Below are positions 33,918 through 42,069 of a stretch of 47,527 nt of DNA, piece after piece (positions within the stretch are counted from its first letter, which is position 1; the number at the start of each line of letters is the position of its first letter). A program made the position numbers and the translations under genes. The notes under the pieces were generated by a model. It saw only the letters and a program-made list of their open reading frames with translations. It made no database searches and was not told the origin of the DNA. The stretch is from Candidatus Saccharimonadota bacterium (GTDB lineage Bacteria; Patescibacteriota; Saccharimonadia; Saccharimonadales; Saccharimonadaceae). Location of the stretch: assembly GCA_017514675.1 (NCBI GenBank), contig JAFWIY010000005.1, positions 1 to 47,527 of the forward strand, read 5' to 3'.

Positions 33918-34741
33918 ACATCCCCCATTCTCAACTTTTTAATAGTTTTATGCAATAAAAGAGATTTTAATTGTTCAATTGCAACTTGGTTTAGTTTTTC
34001 TAGTCTTTCAGCTTGGCTTAATCCATCACGAATTAAAAGTGCATTTATACTCTCCAAATTTGATAAAACTACAAGCTGTTCTAATGTCGCCTCATCGCGA
34101 ATATTACCTTTCGTATTTGGATTTTCTGCACGAAACTCGGCGGCAGTTTTTCCGAATAGAGCGACATTTAACAAATCTGCTTCATTCGCATAAGTAATAG
34201 ACTTTTGCTTATTGCTTACAATCGCCGGAATTAAATGATCTTTTATCGCATCAGTATGAATACGATAATTAATTTTAGCGAGCGTTCTTTGTAAATTCCA
34301 GCCGGATGACAACCTTTCTTGTTCTTCGGCCTTGAGTCTAGCAAACTCTTTGATTAAATAAATCTTAAACTCTGGGCTAATCCACATTCCGAACTCAAAC
34401 GCAATATCCGGATGCGCATAAGTGCCGCCATACCTTCCAGCGGTAGATTTAATACCAATAGCATTAGTCTTTTCTACCCATTCTTTAACACTAATTTTAT
34501 AATTATTAAGCCCAGCTTGACTTCTAATTATGGCAAATTCGCCATAATTAAAATTAGGATTATTAATGCTTTCCCAAATTCCCAAAAACTCCACCGTATT
34601 ACGATTGCGTAGCCAATCCGCAATAAAGAAATCGCCATCTTTAGCTTTTATCATATCAGTAATAGAAATAAAATAATCATCGTTTCTAGACAAAAGCGAA
34701 ATTTCGGTACCTTTTACTATAATAGATTTTTCTTGTGCCAT
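33914..34741 (-). CDS. KilA-N domain protein (putative DNA-binding)
   Basis: A 275-aa protein. The N-terminal KilA-N domain covers about residues 1-135 (ISLLSRNDDYFISITDMIKA, ADWLRNRNTVEFLGIWE, GTYAHPDIAFEFGMWISPEF). This family occurs in phages and as chromosomal DNA-binding proteins. The C-terminal half is helical and of unknown function. It overlaps the start of sbcB by 4 bp, so the two are translated together. A TATAAG box lies 7 nt before the ATG. Domestication of a mobile-element gene is possible. Confidence 0.82.
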   Translation of the reverse strand: MAQEKSIIVKGTEISLLSRNDDYFISITDMIKAKDGDFFIADWLRNRNTVEFLGIWESINNPNFNYGEFAIIRSQAGLNNYKISVKEWVEKTNAIGIKSTAGRYGGTYAHPDIAFEFGMWISPEFKIYLIKEFARLKAEEQERLSSGWNLQRTLAKINYRIHTDAIKDHLIPAIVSNKQKSITYANEADLLNVALFGKTAAEFRAENPNTKGNIRDEATLEQLVVLSNLESINALLIRDGLSQAERLEKLNQVAIEQLKSLLLHKTIKKLRMGDV

Positions 34742-34886
34742 ACCACCCCTTATACCACAGACAAATAAAAATTACAATCCCCTACCACTAGCTTATGGTT
34801 ATTATGTTTTGCCGGTTACGGCGCTGAGGGTGTGATATTAATTATTTCGGAAAGACTTGAGGTGAGAAAACCCTGAATGAGAAAAA

Positions 34887-36413
34887 CTACCTAGAAACAC
34901 AGCGTACTGAATAGCCCATGTAAGACTGACTATAAAGAAGACCGACAGTACCATCATATTCCGCAAATAGGTTAATTGACGATTGTCTATTGTCTAGTAC
35001 TGTGGACAATAATAGAGCGCTATAGTGAGAAACAGCACTCGATGAACCGCTCCAGTATCCTCCCAGCGTAAAATACAATGGCGACTCCCATACATAAGGT
35101 TCAGTCATCTTCGCCCCCGCGTCATCTACGTAGCCATATTCTTCTAGCATATATATAATAGATCCTGCACCAGCGTTCTCGTCTCCGGCAGGCAAAGTCC
35201 ATCCAGCCGGACAGATAGATTGGTCAACATTCTGACCAGCAGTACCAAAAGTGCTAGTATCATTCATTGCCACTGCGGCACCAAAGTTGTAATAGTTGCC
35301 GAGGTGATAGTGAGGGCCAGAGCCCTGAATCATACTATCTAAAGTTTGGCCGTTAGATCTTGGCATACCATCCCAGATCTTGTTGCCTGGATCATAAGAC
35401 TGCTGGCCGTAAAAATGGTGCCATATCAGACCTCCTCCGCCGGGAGGTAGCTCCCCGCGCAAAGTATCCCAAGTCGTATCACCAGTAGCATAGGTAGATT
35501 TATCCGGCGTCCAATTGGCTGGGACATCCGTATCTTGCGGAGTATAGGTGCGGTCTTTGTTTATATCGTGGTCCAAGTTCTGGGTAAACCAACACTTGCC
35601 ATCGCGGAGCTTAGTAATCCAGTAGACTTTGTTGTCTCGGGTGTCTATAGCTTGCATTTGAGATCCTTCATCTACTACTTCGGCGGCATTGCAGATATTT
35701 GCATTCATGTCTTGGAGCTTAAAGTAGCCGTTATGCTTTTCTTTGCCGGCGTTTTCGTAAGCCATAGAAAGAGTAGTAGGAAGTGGCGTGGCTACAAGCT
35801 CAAAGTTGATTACATTTCTATATTCACCAGAAGCTTGGGTATTGCTAGCTTTGGCAGCGATTTTGAACTTGATATTATCGCCACTAGCACTAGATACTGG
35901 TGTAGATGAGTTCTTTAGTTGAGCTACATTGGTAGTATCAGAATAGAGTGGTAAGCCAGAATAGTTGGTCCAGTTAGTGCCATCGTTAATAGAATAGCTA
36001 TAGGCCCAAGTATTGTCACTTAGACTAGTGTTACTTGTAATACTACTACCAAAATCTACAGAAGAAAAGGTATTTGGTACTGTATTATTAGTGTGGACTA
36101 GGTTTCTGGTGTTATAGGTAGTGCTATTACCTACCGATGCGTTTAAGGTGTAGCCATTGGTGCTATTGGTGATTACATTAACGTCTATGATATTAGAGTC
36201 TGTGGCGGTACCTGGAGCGAGGTTAGGGATTATTAGGTCTGAAGAGAGAGTAAGCCCAATTACTGGGTGAAAGGTGAAAGATACGCCGATATCCTGAGAG
36301 TAGGTAAGCCCGTGCGCCAAATTAACCATCGCCGCAGCAGCTACCATGGTCACAGCCACCCCAGAAATTAGTGTTTTTTTCATTTTCTTAGTTTCACGTG
36401 CACGACTAACCAT
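34887..36413 (-). CDS. Surface protein with Fibrobacter-succinogenes major paralogous domain
   Basis: A 508-aa secreted protein. A basic N-terminus and a hydrophobic signal (ISGVAVTMVAAAAMVNLAHG) are followed by a Thr/Asn/Ser-rich beta domain (about 35-215). The C-terminal part has the Fib_succ_major pattern: WITKLRDGKCWFTQNLDHDI, CPAGWTLPAGDE and GYWSGSS, ending in SVRCVSR. The family is common on the surface of CPR cells and Bacteroidetes, and its role is unclear. The start is leaderless (TATAAT, 6 nt). Cys residues in the last domain may form disulfides made by a thioredoxin-fold protein such as 14936-15982. Confidence 0.82.
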   Translation of the reverse strand: MVSRARETKKMKKTLISGVAVTMVAAAAMVNLAHGLTYSQDIGVSFTFHPVIGLTLSSDLIIPNLAPGTATDSNIIDVNVITNSTNGYTLNASVGNSTTYNTRNLVHTNNTVPNTFSSVDFGSSITSNTSLSDNTWAYSYSINDGTNWTNYSGLPLYSDTTNVAQLKNSSTPVSSASGDNIKFKIAAKASNTQASGEYRNVINFELVATPLPTTLSMAYENAGKEKHNGYFKLQDMNANICNAAEVVDEGSQMQAIDTRDNKVYWITKLRDGKCWFTQNLDHDINKDRTYTPQDTDVPANWTPDKSTYATGDTTWDTLRGELPPGGGGLIWHHFYGQQSYDPGNKIWDGMPRSNGQTLDSMIQGSGPHYHLGNYYNFGAAVAMNDTSTFGTAGQNVDQSICPAGWTLPAGDENAGAGSIIYMLEEYGYVDDAGAKMTEPYVWESPLYFTLGGYWSGSSSAVSHYSALLLSTVLDNRQSSINLFAEYDGTVGLLYSQSYMGYSVRCVSR

Positions 36414-36419
36414 AACCCC

Positions 36420-36425
36420 ATTATA
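36420..36425 (-). promoter_or_regulatory. Extended -10 box, leaderless start of the surface protein
   Basis: TGATATAAT on the minus strand ends 6 nt before the ATG at 36413. Confidence 0.7.
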
Positions 36426-36455
36426 TCACACCCCCACTCACGCGCAATATTCTCG

Positions 36456-36490
36456 CACAAAAAATCCCCCGGGATAAATCCCGAGGGGGT
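36456..36490 (-). terminator. Rho-independent terminator of the small membrane protein gene
   Basis: The hairpin CCCCC-TCGGGATTTATCCCG-GGGGG is followed by ATTTTTT on the minus strand, 25 bp after the stop at 36515. Confidence 0.9.
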
Positions 36491-36514
36491 AGGCGAATAA
36501 TCTCAGATAGTTTC

Positions 36515-37009
36515 TTACAGATATTCTGTAAGACCTTCTTTAACCATTTCTTGCTGAAGGTCTTCTTCGATACATTGCTGTATCTCGATTTCCTTCTCTT
36601 CACGAGCCTCGCGGCTCGCCTTACCAATTTCGGCCAACCGGCCAAACGCGGCCCATGCCGCAATCTTGCAGGTCCCATAAAATAGAACGCCGTAAGCTGC
36701 GGCAACTATTCCGATCAGCCCCGGTGCAATAAACAAAGCAAACGCCCCTGCCGCACCCTTCGAATATTCATCTATTACTTGGGCAAAATCGCCCAAGCTC
36801 TCTAAGAATATCCAAATGGCGGCCACTATTGCGGCTGCCAAGCTTACCTTTTCGAAGGTTCTCTCGTCATATTTGTAGACGAGCTTGTCCTTATAGGACA
36901 ACGACCAGCGGCTCACGCCAATCATTACCGCCGCCAGTAACAGAAGCGGCAGTCCTACAAACCAGAACCTGAACTGAACAGTAAACGGATAAGTTTGAGT
37001 GTAAAACAT
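36515..37009 (-). CDS. Small polytopic membrane protein of unknown function
   Basis: A 164-aa protein with three or four membrane segments (FWFVGLPLLLLAAVMIGVSR, VSLAAAIVAAIWIFLESLG, AAGAFALFIAPGLIGIVAAA) and a charged C-terminal tail rich in Glu and Lys. I do not recognise it. It stands alone with a consensus promoter, a hairpin-containing leader, a strong AGGAGGGG ribosome site and its own terminator, so it is probably well expressed. Confidence 0.65.
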   Translation of the reverse strand: MFYTQTYPFTVQFRFWFVGLPLLLLAAVMIGVSRWSLSYKDKLVYKYDERTFEKVSLAAAIVAAIWIFLESLGDFAQVIDEYSKGAAGAFALFIAPGLIGIVAAAYGVLFYGTCKIAAWAAFGRLAEIGKASREAREEKEIEIQQCIEEDLQQEMVKEGLTEYL

Positions 37010-37073
37010 TTTCTTTCCCCTCCTGAATGTTTTTGCGAAACTATTTTTCGCCTAGAAAACAGTTTCTACCCTC

Positions 37074-37102
37074 ATTATACCACAAACGCCTTAAAATGTC
37101 AA
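37074..37102 (-). promoter_or_regulatory. Consensus promoter of the small membrane protein gene
   Basis: TTGACA (37097-37102), a 17-bp spacer and TATAAT (37074-37079) on the minus strand. The leader of about 55 nt has a hairpin GAAACT/AGTTTC just before the ribosome site. Confidence 0.88.
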
Positions 37103-37116
37103 TACCTAAATCACAT

Positions 37117-37842
37117 TTACTCTGATACCATCATAGTATCGTAATCTATACCATACTGGGCATATTGCAATTTTGTCGAAGCAAGATCCAGTTCATCTGC
37201 CAAAGTCTTCAAACTTCCATCCTTCTCTTTGGCCATCACGATAAATTTAAGTGGCTTATTTAGCCCACCGCAAATTTCCCTAGAATCGCCATACGCCAGC
37301 TCCGAAGAAATTGTCATTTCGCGCACGCCACCGATTTTCATCCCCTCTACAGCTAGATTCCACCCCTCAATCAACCCCATACCAGGGTCCAAAATCCGCA
37401 CTAGTTTGGTAGGATTAGCGGCATCATCGTACACCGAATCAAATACTGTTTCATCTGGGCACCAACCGATGTAATACGCCAAGTAATCCTCGTCCCCCGC
37501 CTCTAGCTCGCGACCGGAGCCATCTAGGAGATCCCTAGTTTGTATACCGCCGCCATTCGCCGCCGCCTCGTTAAAAGCCTTTACCTCTGAGCGATACTGC
37601 GAAAATACCGCAAAATCATCTTTAGTCGCCTCGGCAAATTCGGCCTCTTTCTTATCGTAGGCCACCTCGTATTCCATTAGCTTCGCCTCGGAAATTTGCT
37701 CGGTGCTAGTAGAACCGCCGCTTTTGCCACCGTTTATTACAATCAGCGCGTACCCAGCTATCATCGAGCCAAGCATCAACACCGCAATCAAAATTATAAA
37801 AAACCGCTGTTTCGGACTAGTCTTTAAATCCTTTTCGTTCAT
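37117..37842 (-). CDS. Membrane-anchored FKBP-type peptidyl-prolyl isomerase
   Basis: A 241-aa protein. An N-terminal cytoplasmic stub and one membrane segment (FFIILIAVLMLGSMIAGYAL) place the rest outside the membrane. The FKBP domain is in the C-terminal half: GLIEGWNLAVEGMKIGG, R-E-M-T-I-S-S-E-L-A-Y-G and LKFIVMAKEK. It should help fold secreted proteins. It follows the ribosomal cluster but has its own promoter (TATAAT at 37871-37876) and a GGAGA ribosome site, and element B separates it from rplO. Confidence 0.88.
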   Translation of the reverse strand: MNEKDLKTSPKQRFFIILIAVLMLGSMIAGYALIVINGGKSGGSTSTEQISEAKLMEYEVAYDKKEAEFAEATKDDFAVFSQYRSEVKAFNEAAANGGGIQTRDLLDGSGRELEAGDEDYLAYYIGWCPDETVFDSVYDDAANPTKLVRILDPGMGLIEGWNLAVEGMKIGGVREMTISSELAYGDSREICGGLNKPLKFIVMAKEKDGSLKTLADELDLASTKLQYAQYGIDYDTMMVSE

Positions 37843-37886
37843 AAGTTCTCCACTTTAAGTAATATACTATATTATAGCACAAAAAA

Positions 37887-38045
37887 GTTAAAGAGTAGAA
37901 TTTCTTAGCTACTCCTCGCGCAATCGTAAAAAATACAACGGTTCAGGCGGAACTGCGCCGAAATTATCAGTTTCGTACTCGTTCCGTGACCGTTGTATTT
38001 TTTACTGTTGGCTCGTCGTAATGCTAAAAAATTCTACTCTTTAAC
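37887..38045. repeat. Palindromic element type I, copy B
   Basis: A 159-bp element between rplO and the FKBP gene. Outer arms GTTAAAGAGTAGAATTT (37887-37903) and their complement (38029-38045), inner arms GTAAAAAATACAACGGT (37926-37942) and complement (37989-38005), and a CGGAA/TTCCG stem all pair, yet none resembles copy A. The core, minus strand 37980-37953, is the same as in copy A except for one extra A. The bulges on each side are also partly alike (GACGAGCCAA here, GAGCAAGCCCA in A). The right arm shares TTCTACTCTTT with the 3' end of rplO. Confidence 0.88.
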
Positions 38046-38075
38046 TTACGTCCGAAAAACAGTTAAGAAAAACTT

Positions 38076-38537
38076 CTACTCTTTCGCTGCAGGCTTCTTT
38101 AAAATCGCAACTTTCTTAAACGAACCACCGGCAGCCCTAATCGCAACCATGGCAGACTTTGAAGCAAATTGCGTTTCAAGATCAATTTTAGCGGTAAGCT
38201 CGCCGCGGGAAATCACCTTCACCTTAACATAAGGCGAAGAGATCAAATTCTTATCGGCAAGCACGAAGTTGTCAATTTTACCCTTCAAATCATTCAATCT
38301 GTCGGTGTAAACTACCTCAGCCTTAGCATGGAAAGACTTAAAGCCTTTGAGCTTTGGCACAGCCTGCATAATCGCACGTTGGCCACCCATGAAACCAGCC
38401 GGCATCTTGCGATGACCAGAACGAGCCTTTTGACCCTTGGTGCCACGGCCAGCGGTTTTGCCCTGCCCAGCCGAGATGCCACGGCCCTTACGGGATGGGC
38501 GAGTGTTTTTCTCTACGACTAAATCATTGTATTTCAT
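38076..38537 (-). CDS. rplO: 50S ribosomal protein L15
   Basis: A 153-aa protein with the L15 signature GRGISAGQGKTAGRGTKGQK and GHRKMPAGFMGGQ. Last gene of the cluster; its start overlaps the rpsE stop by one base. The usual L30 gene between S5 and L15 is absent, and secY does not follow. Confidence 0.95.
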   Translation of the reverse strand: MKYNDLVVEKNTRPSRKGRGISAGQGKTAGRGTKGQKARSGHRKMPAGFMGGQRAIMQAVPKLKGFKSFHAKAEVVYTDRLNDLKGKIDNFVLADKNLISSPYVKVKVISRGELTAKIDLETQFASKSAMVAIRAAGGSFKKVAILKKPAAKE

Positions 38538-39157
38538 TACTTATCCTCCTTTTTCGCCGCGCGCCATTCTTTGCGTGGTACCTGTTGCCTCAAACCCTCA
38601 ATCACCGCATAAGCAATGTTGACCTTGTTGGTCGAGCCTAGAGACTTCGAAATCAGGTTTTTGACCCCAGTTAAACCAATAATTGAACGCACGGTACCAC
38701 CAGCGATAATACCAGTACCGGGAGCAGCTGGCTTTAAAAGCACATCTGCACCAGTTACCTTGGTACGAGTTTCGTGAAAAATAGTTTCGCCATCCATATT
38801 AAACGTAATCATGGATTTCTTGGCCTTGGAAGTAGCCTTCGCCACAGCGGTGGTAACATCGTTGCCCTTCGCCACACCTACGCCAACCTTATTTTTATGA
38901 TTACCAACCGCAACGAGCGCCTTAAACCTCATTCTGCGACCACCAGCCACAGTACGAGATACGCGATCTACTGCAATTGTAATCTCATCAAATTCCTTTG
39001 GGCCCGCATCGGCCTTTACGCGGTCGCGGCGGTTTCTGCGGTCCATTTTCTTGCCGGCAATGTCGCGCACCTCTTTACGAGCAGCGGTCTCATCAGTCAT
39101 CTTGAGAGTGCCGGACTTGTTAATTACCTTTGGGGCTTTTTTATCTGCTTCTGGCAT
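38537..39157 (-). CDS. rpsE: 30S ribosomal protein S5
   Basis: A 206-aa protein. An N-terminal extension of about 45 charged residues precedes the S5 double-strand RNA-binding domain (FDEITIAVDRVSRTVAGGRR, VGVGVAKGNDVTTAVAKA) and the C-terminal domain (PGTGIIAGGTVRSI). It lies 2 bp after rplR and overlaps rplO. Confidence 0.95.
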   Translation of the reverse strand: MPEADKKAPKVINKSGTLKMTDETAARKEVRDIAGKKMDRRNRRDRVKADAGPKEFDEITIAVDRVSRTVAGGRRMRFKALVAVGNHKNKVGVGVAKGNDVTTAVAKATSKAKKSMITFNMDGETIFHETRTKVTGADVLLKPAAPGTGIIAGGTVRSIIGLTGVKNLISKSLGSTNKVNIAYAVIEGLRQQVPRKEWRAAKKEDK

Positions 39158-39159
39158 AA

Positions 39160-39489
39160 TTAAAACTCCAATCCTTCCTTACGGGCAGCATCAGCGAGTG
39201 CCGACATTCTACCAGCGTATAATTTTGAACCTCTGTCAAAGACCACCTTAGAGATCTTTGCAGCTTTGGCTTTCTTAGCGATTTCTGCACCAACTTTAGC
39301 GGCCTTTTCGGTCTTAGTACCAGTCATTTTGGCGCCAACCGTAGTAGCATAAGCCAAGGTCATTTTCTTGTCATCATCAATTACCTGAGCGATAATGTGT
39401 TGATTAGAGAAATTCACCGAAAGGCGTGGGCGCTCGGCTGTGCCGTGAATTTTAGCACGTGTTCTGTTTGCTCTAAAAACTTTATTCAT
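39160..39489 (-). CDS. rplR: 50S ribosomal protein L18
   Basis: A 109-aa 5S rRNA-binding protein: [20 protein letters not shown] at the start and the C-terminal [20 protein letters not shown] motif. Its start overlaps the rplF stop by one base (TAATG), so translation is likely coupled. Confidence 0.95.
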   Translation of the reverse strand: MNKVFRANRTRAKIHGTAERPRLSVNFSNQHIIAQVIDDDKKMTLAYATTVGAKMTGTKTEKAAKVGAEIAKKAKAAKISKVVFDRGSKLYAGRMSALADAARKEGLEF

Positions 39490-40025
39490 TATTTCTTCCC
39501 TGCCTTTCCAGCTTTGCGGATGATTACTTCATCTACATACTTAATGCCTTTACCCTTGTAAGGTTCTGGCTTCTTTAGGCTGCGGATTTCCGCCGCCACC
39601 TGGCCGACTTTTTGCTTGTCAATGCCAGATACGGTGATCTCCATCTTATTAGTGGTAAGTTGAACACCTTCCGGGGCTTTGTATTTCACTGGATGTGAAA
39701 ACCCAAGCGCCATTTCAATCTCGGCGCCACCACCAGAAAGCCGAAAACCTACACCGTTAATTTCTAGTTTTTTCTCGTAGCCTTTGGTTACGCCAGTTAC
39801 CGCATTATTGATTAATGCTCTCTGCAAACCGTGCCAAGCCCGAGATTTTGGCTCGTCATTCTCACGAGTGACTGTGAGCGTTGTACCCTCAACCGTAGTT
39901 TTAGTCTTCGGTTGCACCGGAACAATGAGCTGACCCTTTGGGCCCGCAACAGTAATTTCGCTGTCGCCGACCGTAATTGTCACTCCCGCCGGAATTTCGA
40001 TGGGTTGTTTTCCGATACGACTCAT
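39489..40025 (-). CDS. rplF: 50S ribosomal protein L6
   Basis: A 178-aa protein with two L6 repeats: [14 protein letters not shown] at the start and the C-terminal signature [15 protein letters not shown] gap of 71 bp separates it from rpsH and contains a perfect sigma-70-type promoter, so L6-L18-S5-L15 can be transcribed apart from the upstream genes. Confidence 0.96.
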   Translation of the reverse strand: MSRIGKQPIEIPAGVTITVGDSEITVAGPKGQLIVPVQPKTKTTVEGTTLTVTRENDEPKSRAWHGLQRALINNAVTGVTKGYEKKLEINGVGFRLSGGGAEIEMALGFSHPVKYKAPEGVQLTTNKMEITVSGIDKQKVGQVAAEIRSLKKPEPYKGKGIKYVDEVIIRKAGKAGKK

Positions 40026-40055
40026 ATCTTTTCCTTTCTTTTACTTTAACCTTTA

Positions 40056-40084
40056 ATTATAGCACACATTTGACATTTTGTCAA
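40056..40084 (-). promoter_or_regulatory. Internal consensus promoter before rplF
   Basis: TTGACA (40079-40084), exactly 17 bp, then TATAAT (40056-40061) with an extended TGTGC, on the minus strand. The -35 lies in a perfect palindrome TTGACA-TTT-TGTCAA (40070-40084), a possible operator. Confidence 0.9.
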
Positions 40085-40096
40085 TGCTAGCCTCTG

Positions 40097-40498
40097 TTAC
40101 CAAACTTTCACCAAGATTTCGCCACCGAGGCGGTTTTTCTTGGCTTCGCGGCCAGTCATCAAGCCCTTAGAGGTAGATACAATCACCATACCCCGGCCCG
40201 ATTTTACTACTGGCAGTTCATCTGCCGCGGAGTAAACTCTCCGACCTGGCTTTGAAACTTTGGTAATCTCATTAATTTTGGCGTTGGTGCCAGCCTCGTT
40301 GATCACGACCTTCAAAAGTCCACGAGGTTTGCCTTCCTCAACCTTGAAGTCAGCCAAATAACCATTCTTGGCCAAAACTTCTACCACGCCCACTTTCAAA
40401 CGAGAAGTAGGAACCAGGATTTCGGTTTTGCCGACATTAATCGCATTACGAATGCGGGTAATAAGGTCGGCGATTTGATCTGTAGATTGTAATGACAT
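40097..40498 (-). CDS. rpsH: 30S ribosomal protein S8
   Basis: A 133-aa 16S rRNA-binding protein: DQIADLITRIRNAINVGK at the N-terminus and the C-terminal signature STSKGLMTGREAKKNRLGGE. It begins 13 bp after rpsN with its own ribosome site (AGGAGAGA). Confidence 0.96.
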   Translation of the reverse strand: MSLQSTDQIADLITRIRNAINVGKTEILVPTSRLKVGVVEVLAKNGYLADFKVEEGKPRGLLKVVINEAGTNAKINEITKVSKPGRRVYSAADELPVVKSGRGMVIVSTSKGLMTGREAKKNRLGGEILVKVW

Positions 40499-40511
40499 AT
40501 ATCTCTCCTTC

Positions 40512-40781
40512 CTACCAGCTACTCTTTGTTACACCAGGAATTTCGCCCTTAGAAGCTTTTTCCCGGAAATTAATACGACTAAGGCCAAACCGGCGCATAT
40601 ATCCGCGTGGACGACCATCCAACATATCGCGGTTTTTTAGCCTGGTTGGCGAAGCGTTGCGTGGAAGCTTTTGGAGTCCTTCCAAATCACCCGCCGCCTT
40701 TAGCTCGGCGCGCTTAGCCTTATATTTTTCATACATTTTGCGCCGCTTTTCATCGCGGAGAACTGCAGATTTTTTCGCCAT
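40512..40781 (-). CDS. rpsN: 30S ribosomal protein S14, zinc-free form
   Basis: An 89-aa S14 with the C-terminal signature [20 protein letters not shown]. It has no CxxC pairs, so it is the zinc-independent type. I prefer the ATG at 40781 (MAKKSAV) over the upstream one at 40802: it lies 1 bp after the rplE stop and has a GGAG site at good distance inside rplE. Confidence 0.93.
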   Translation of the reverse strand: MAKKSAVLRDEKRRKMYEKYKAKRAELKAAGDLEGLQKLPRNASPTRLKNRDMLDGRPRGYMRRFGLSRINFREKASKGEIPGVTKSSW

Positions 40782-40782
40782 C

Positions 40783-41421
40783 TTACTTTTCTCCTTTCTC
40801 AAACGGCATTCCGAAGAGTTCTAGCAATTTAGTGCTTCCTTCCTTTGAACCATTTTTAATGATAAACGTTATCTCTAGACCGTGCAGAACCGCTGCATCC
40901 TCAAAGGTAATCTCTGGGAAGACAGTCTGTTCTTTTAGGCCTAGGTTGTAGTTACCTTGCTTGTCAAACGCAGTGCGAGACACGCCGTGAAAATCACGTA
41001 CATGTGGCAAAGCGATATTAATCAGCCTATCTACAAATTCGTACATCTTGTCGTTGCGAAGAGTAGTGAGGTAGCCGACTGGCGCACCCATGCCTTTACG
41101 AATTTTAAAGGTAGCGATAGACTTCTTGGCGAGCCGCGAGGTTGCCGCCTGACCAGTAATTTTGGCCAAGGTCAACTCTACGGTTTCGGTGAATTTCTTG
41201 TCTTCACGCTTCTTGCCTACACCGCAAGATACGGTAACCTTCTTGAGTTCTGGAACTTGATTGATATTCTTTAGGCCTAGTTCCTTTTGTAATTTCGCCT
41301 TGAGCTCATTATTATAAAGAGCTTTGAGGCGTGGCCCAGCCACAGCTTTCTTGGCTGGTTTTGCCGCAGGCTTTGCTGCTGGCTTGACAGCTTTCTTCGC
41401 TGCTACTTTCTTTTCCGCCAT
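40783..41421 (-). CDS. rplE: 50S ribosomal protein L5 with basic N-terminal extension
   Basis: A 212-aa 5S rRNA-binding protein. Residues 1-30 are a Lys/Ala/Pro-rich extension not found in usual L5 (about 180 aa). The L5 core follows ([40 protein letters not shown]). It overlaps rplX by one base. Confidence 0.95.
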   Translation of the reverse strand: MAEKKVAAKKAVKPAAKPAAKPAKKAVAGPRLKALYNNELKAKLQKELGLKNINQVPELKKVTVSCGVGKKREDKKFTETVELTLAKITGQAATSRLAKKSIATFKIRKGMGAPVGYLTTLRNDKMYEFVDRLINIALPHVRDFHGVSRTAFDKQGNYNLGLKEQTVFPEITFEDAAVLHGLEITFIIKNGSKEGSTKLLELFGMPFEKGEK

Positions 41422-41699
41422 TATTTAGCTCCTTTCTTAGCCTTAGCGTTTTTTGCTTTCTTTTCTACCTTAGCCGCTTCAACTAGCTTCAAGTTAGAAA
41501 GATCAATGCCTACATGGATGGTTTTCTTACCACCAGCTGGATTGAGATACGATTTTTTCATGTGTCGCTCTACTATACCGATACCTTCTAGCATAGCTTT
41601 GCCGGCGCGGCGATCAATTTTTACGATCTTAGCTTCTTTACCCTTATTATCGCCGGAAATGATGCGAACCTTGTCGTTTGCTTTCAAATTCTGTGCCAT
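41421..41699 (-). CDS. rplX: 50S ribosomal protein L24
   Basis: A 92-aa protein with the KOW motif KVRIISGDNKGKEAKIVKI and a Lys/Ala-rich C-terminal tail. It lies 1 bp after rplN. Confidence 0.95.
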   Translation of the reverse strand: MAQNLKANDKVRIISGDNKGKEAKIVKIDRRAGKAMLEGIGIVERHMKKSYLNPAGGKKTIHVGIDLSNLKLVEAAKVEKKAKNAKAKKGAK

Positions 41700-41700
41700 C

Positions 41701-42069
41701 TTAGAGTACCTCCGGAGCTAAGCTAATAATCTTAGTAAATCCAGCGTCGCGTAGTTCGCGTGGGATTGGCCCAAAGACACGAGTGCCTTTTGGAGTCTTG
41801 TCCTCGTTTACTAACACGGCGGCATTTTCATCAAAACGGATAGTAGAACCATCTGGGCGGCGAATCGGCGCTACGGTGCGGACAATTACTGCCTTTACCA
41901 CGGCCTTCTTCTTGACACCGCCGGTAGGAGTAGCATCCTTGACCGAGCAAGTCACGATATCGCCAACTTTGGCATACCTAGCGCGAGTACCACCAAGCAC
42001 GCGGATTACTCCGAGTTCCTTGGCGCCACTGTTGTCGGCGACCTTTAATCTAGTTTCTTGTTGTATCAT
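41701..42069 (-). CDS. rplN: 50S ribosomal protein L14
   Basis: A 122-aa protein of normal length beginning [20 protein letters not shown], with the conserved C-terminal [14 protein letters not shown]. It directly abuts rpsQ. Confidence 0.97.
   Translation of the reverse strand: MIQQETRLKVADNSGAKELGVIRVLGGTRARYAKVGDIVTCSVKDATPTGGVKKKAVVKAVIVRTVAPIRRPDGSTIRFDENAAVLVNEDKTPKGTRVFGPIPRELRDAGFTKIISLAPEVL

Noticed and set aside
37953-37980. Hammerhead-ribozyme-like string in element B (CGAAAC with CUGAUAA)
   Set aside because: The required CUGANGA is not intact in either copy, copy A lacks the A that makes it look similar, and the stem order does not fit.
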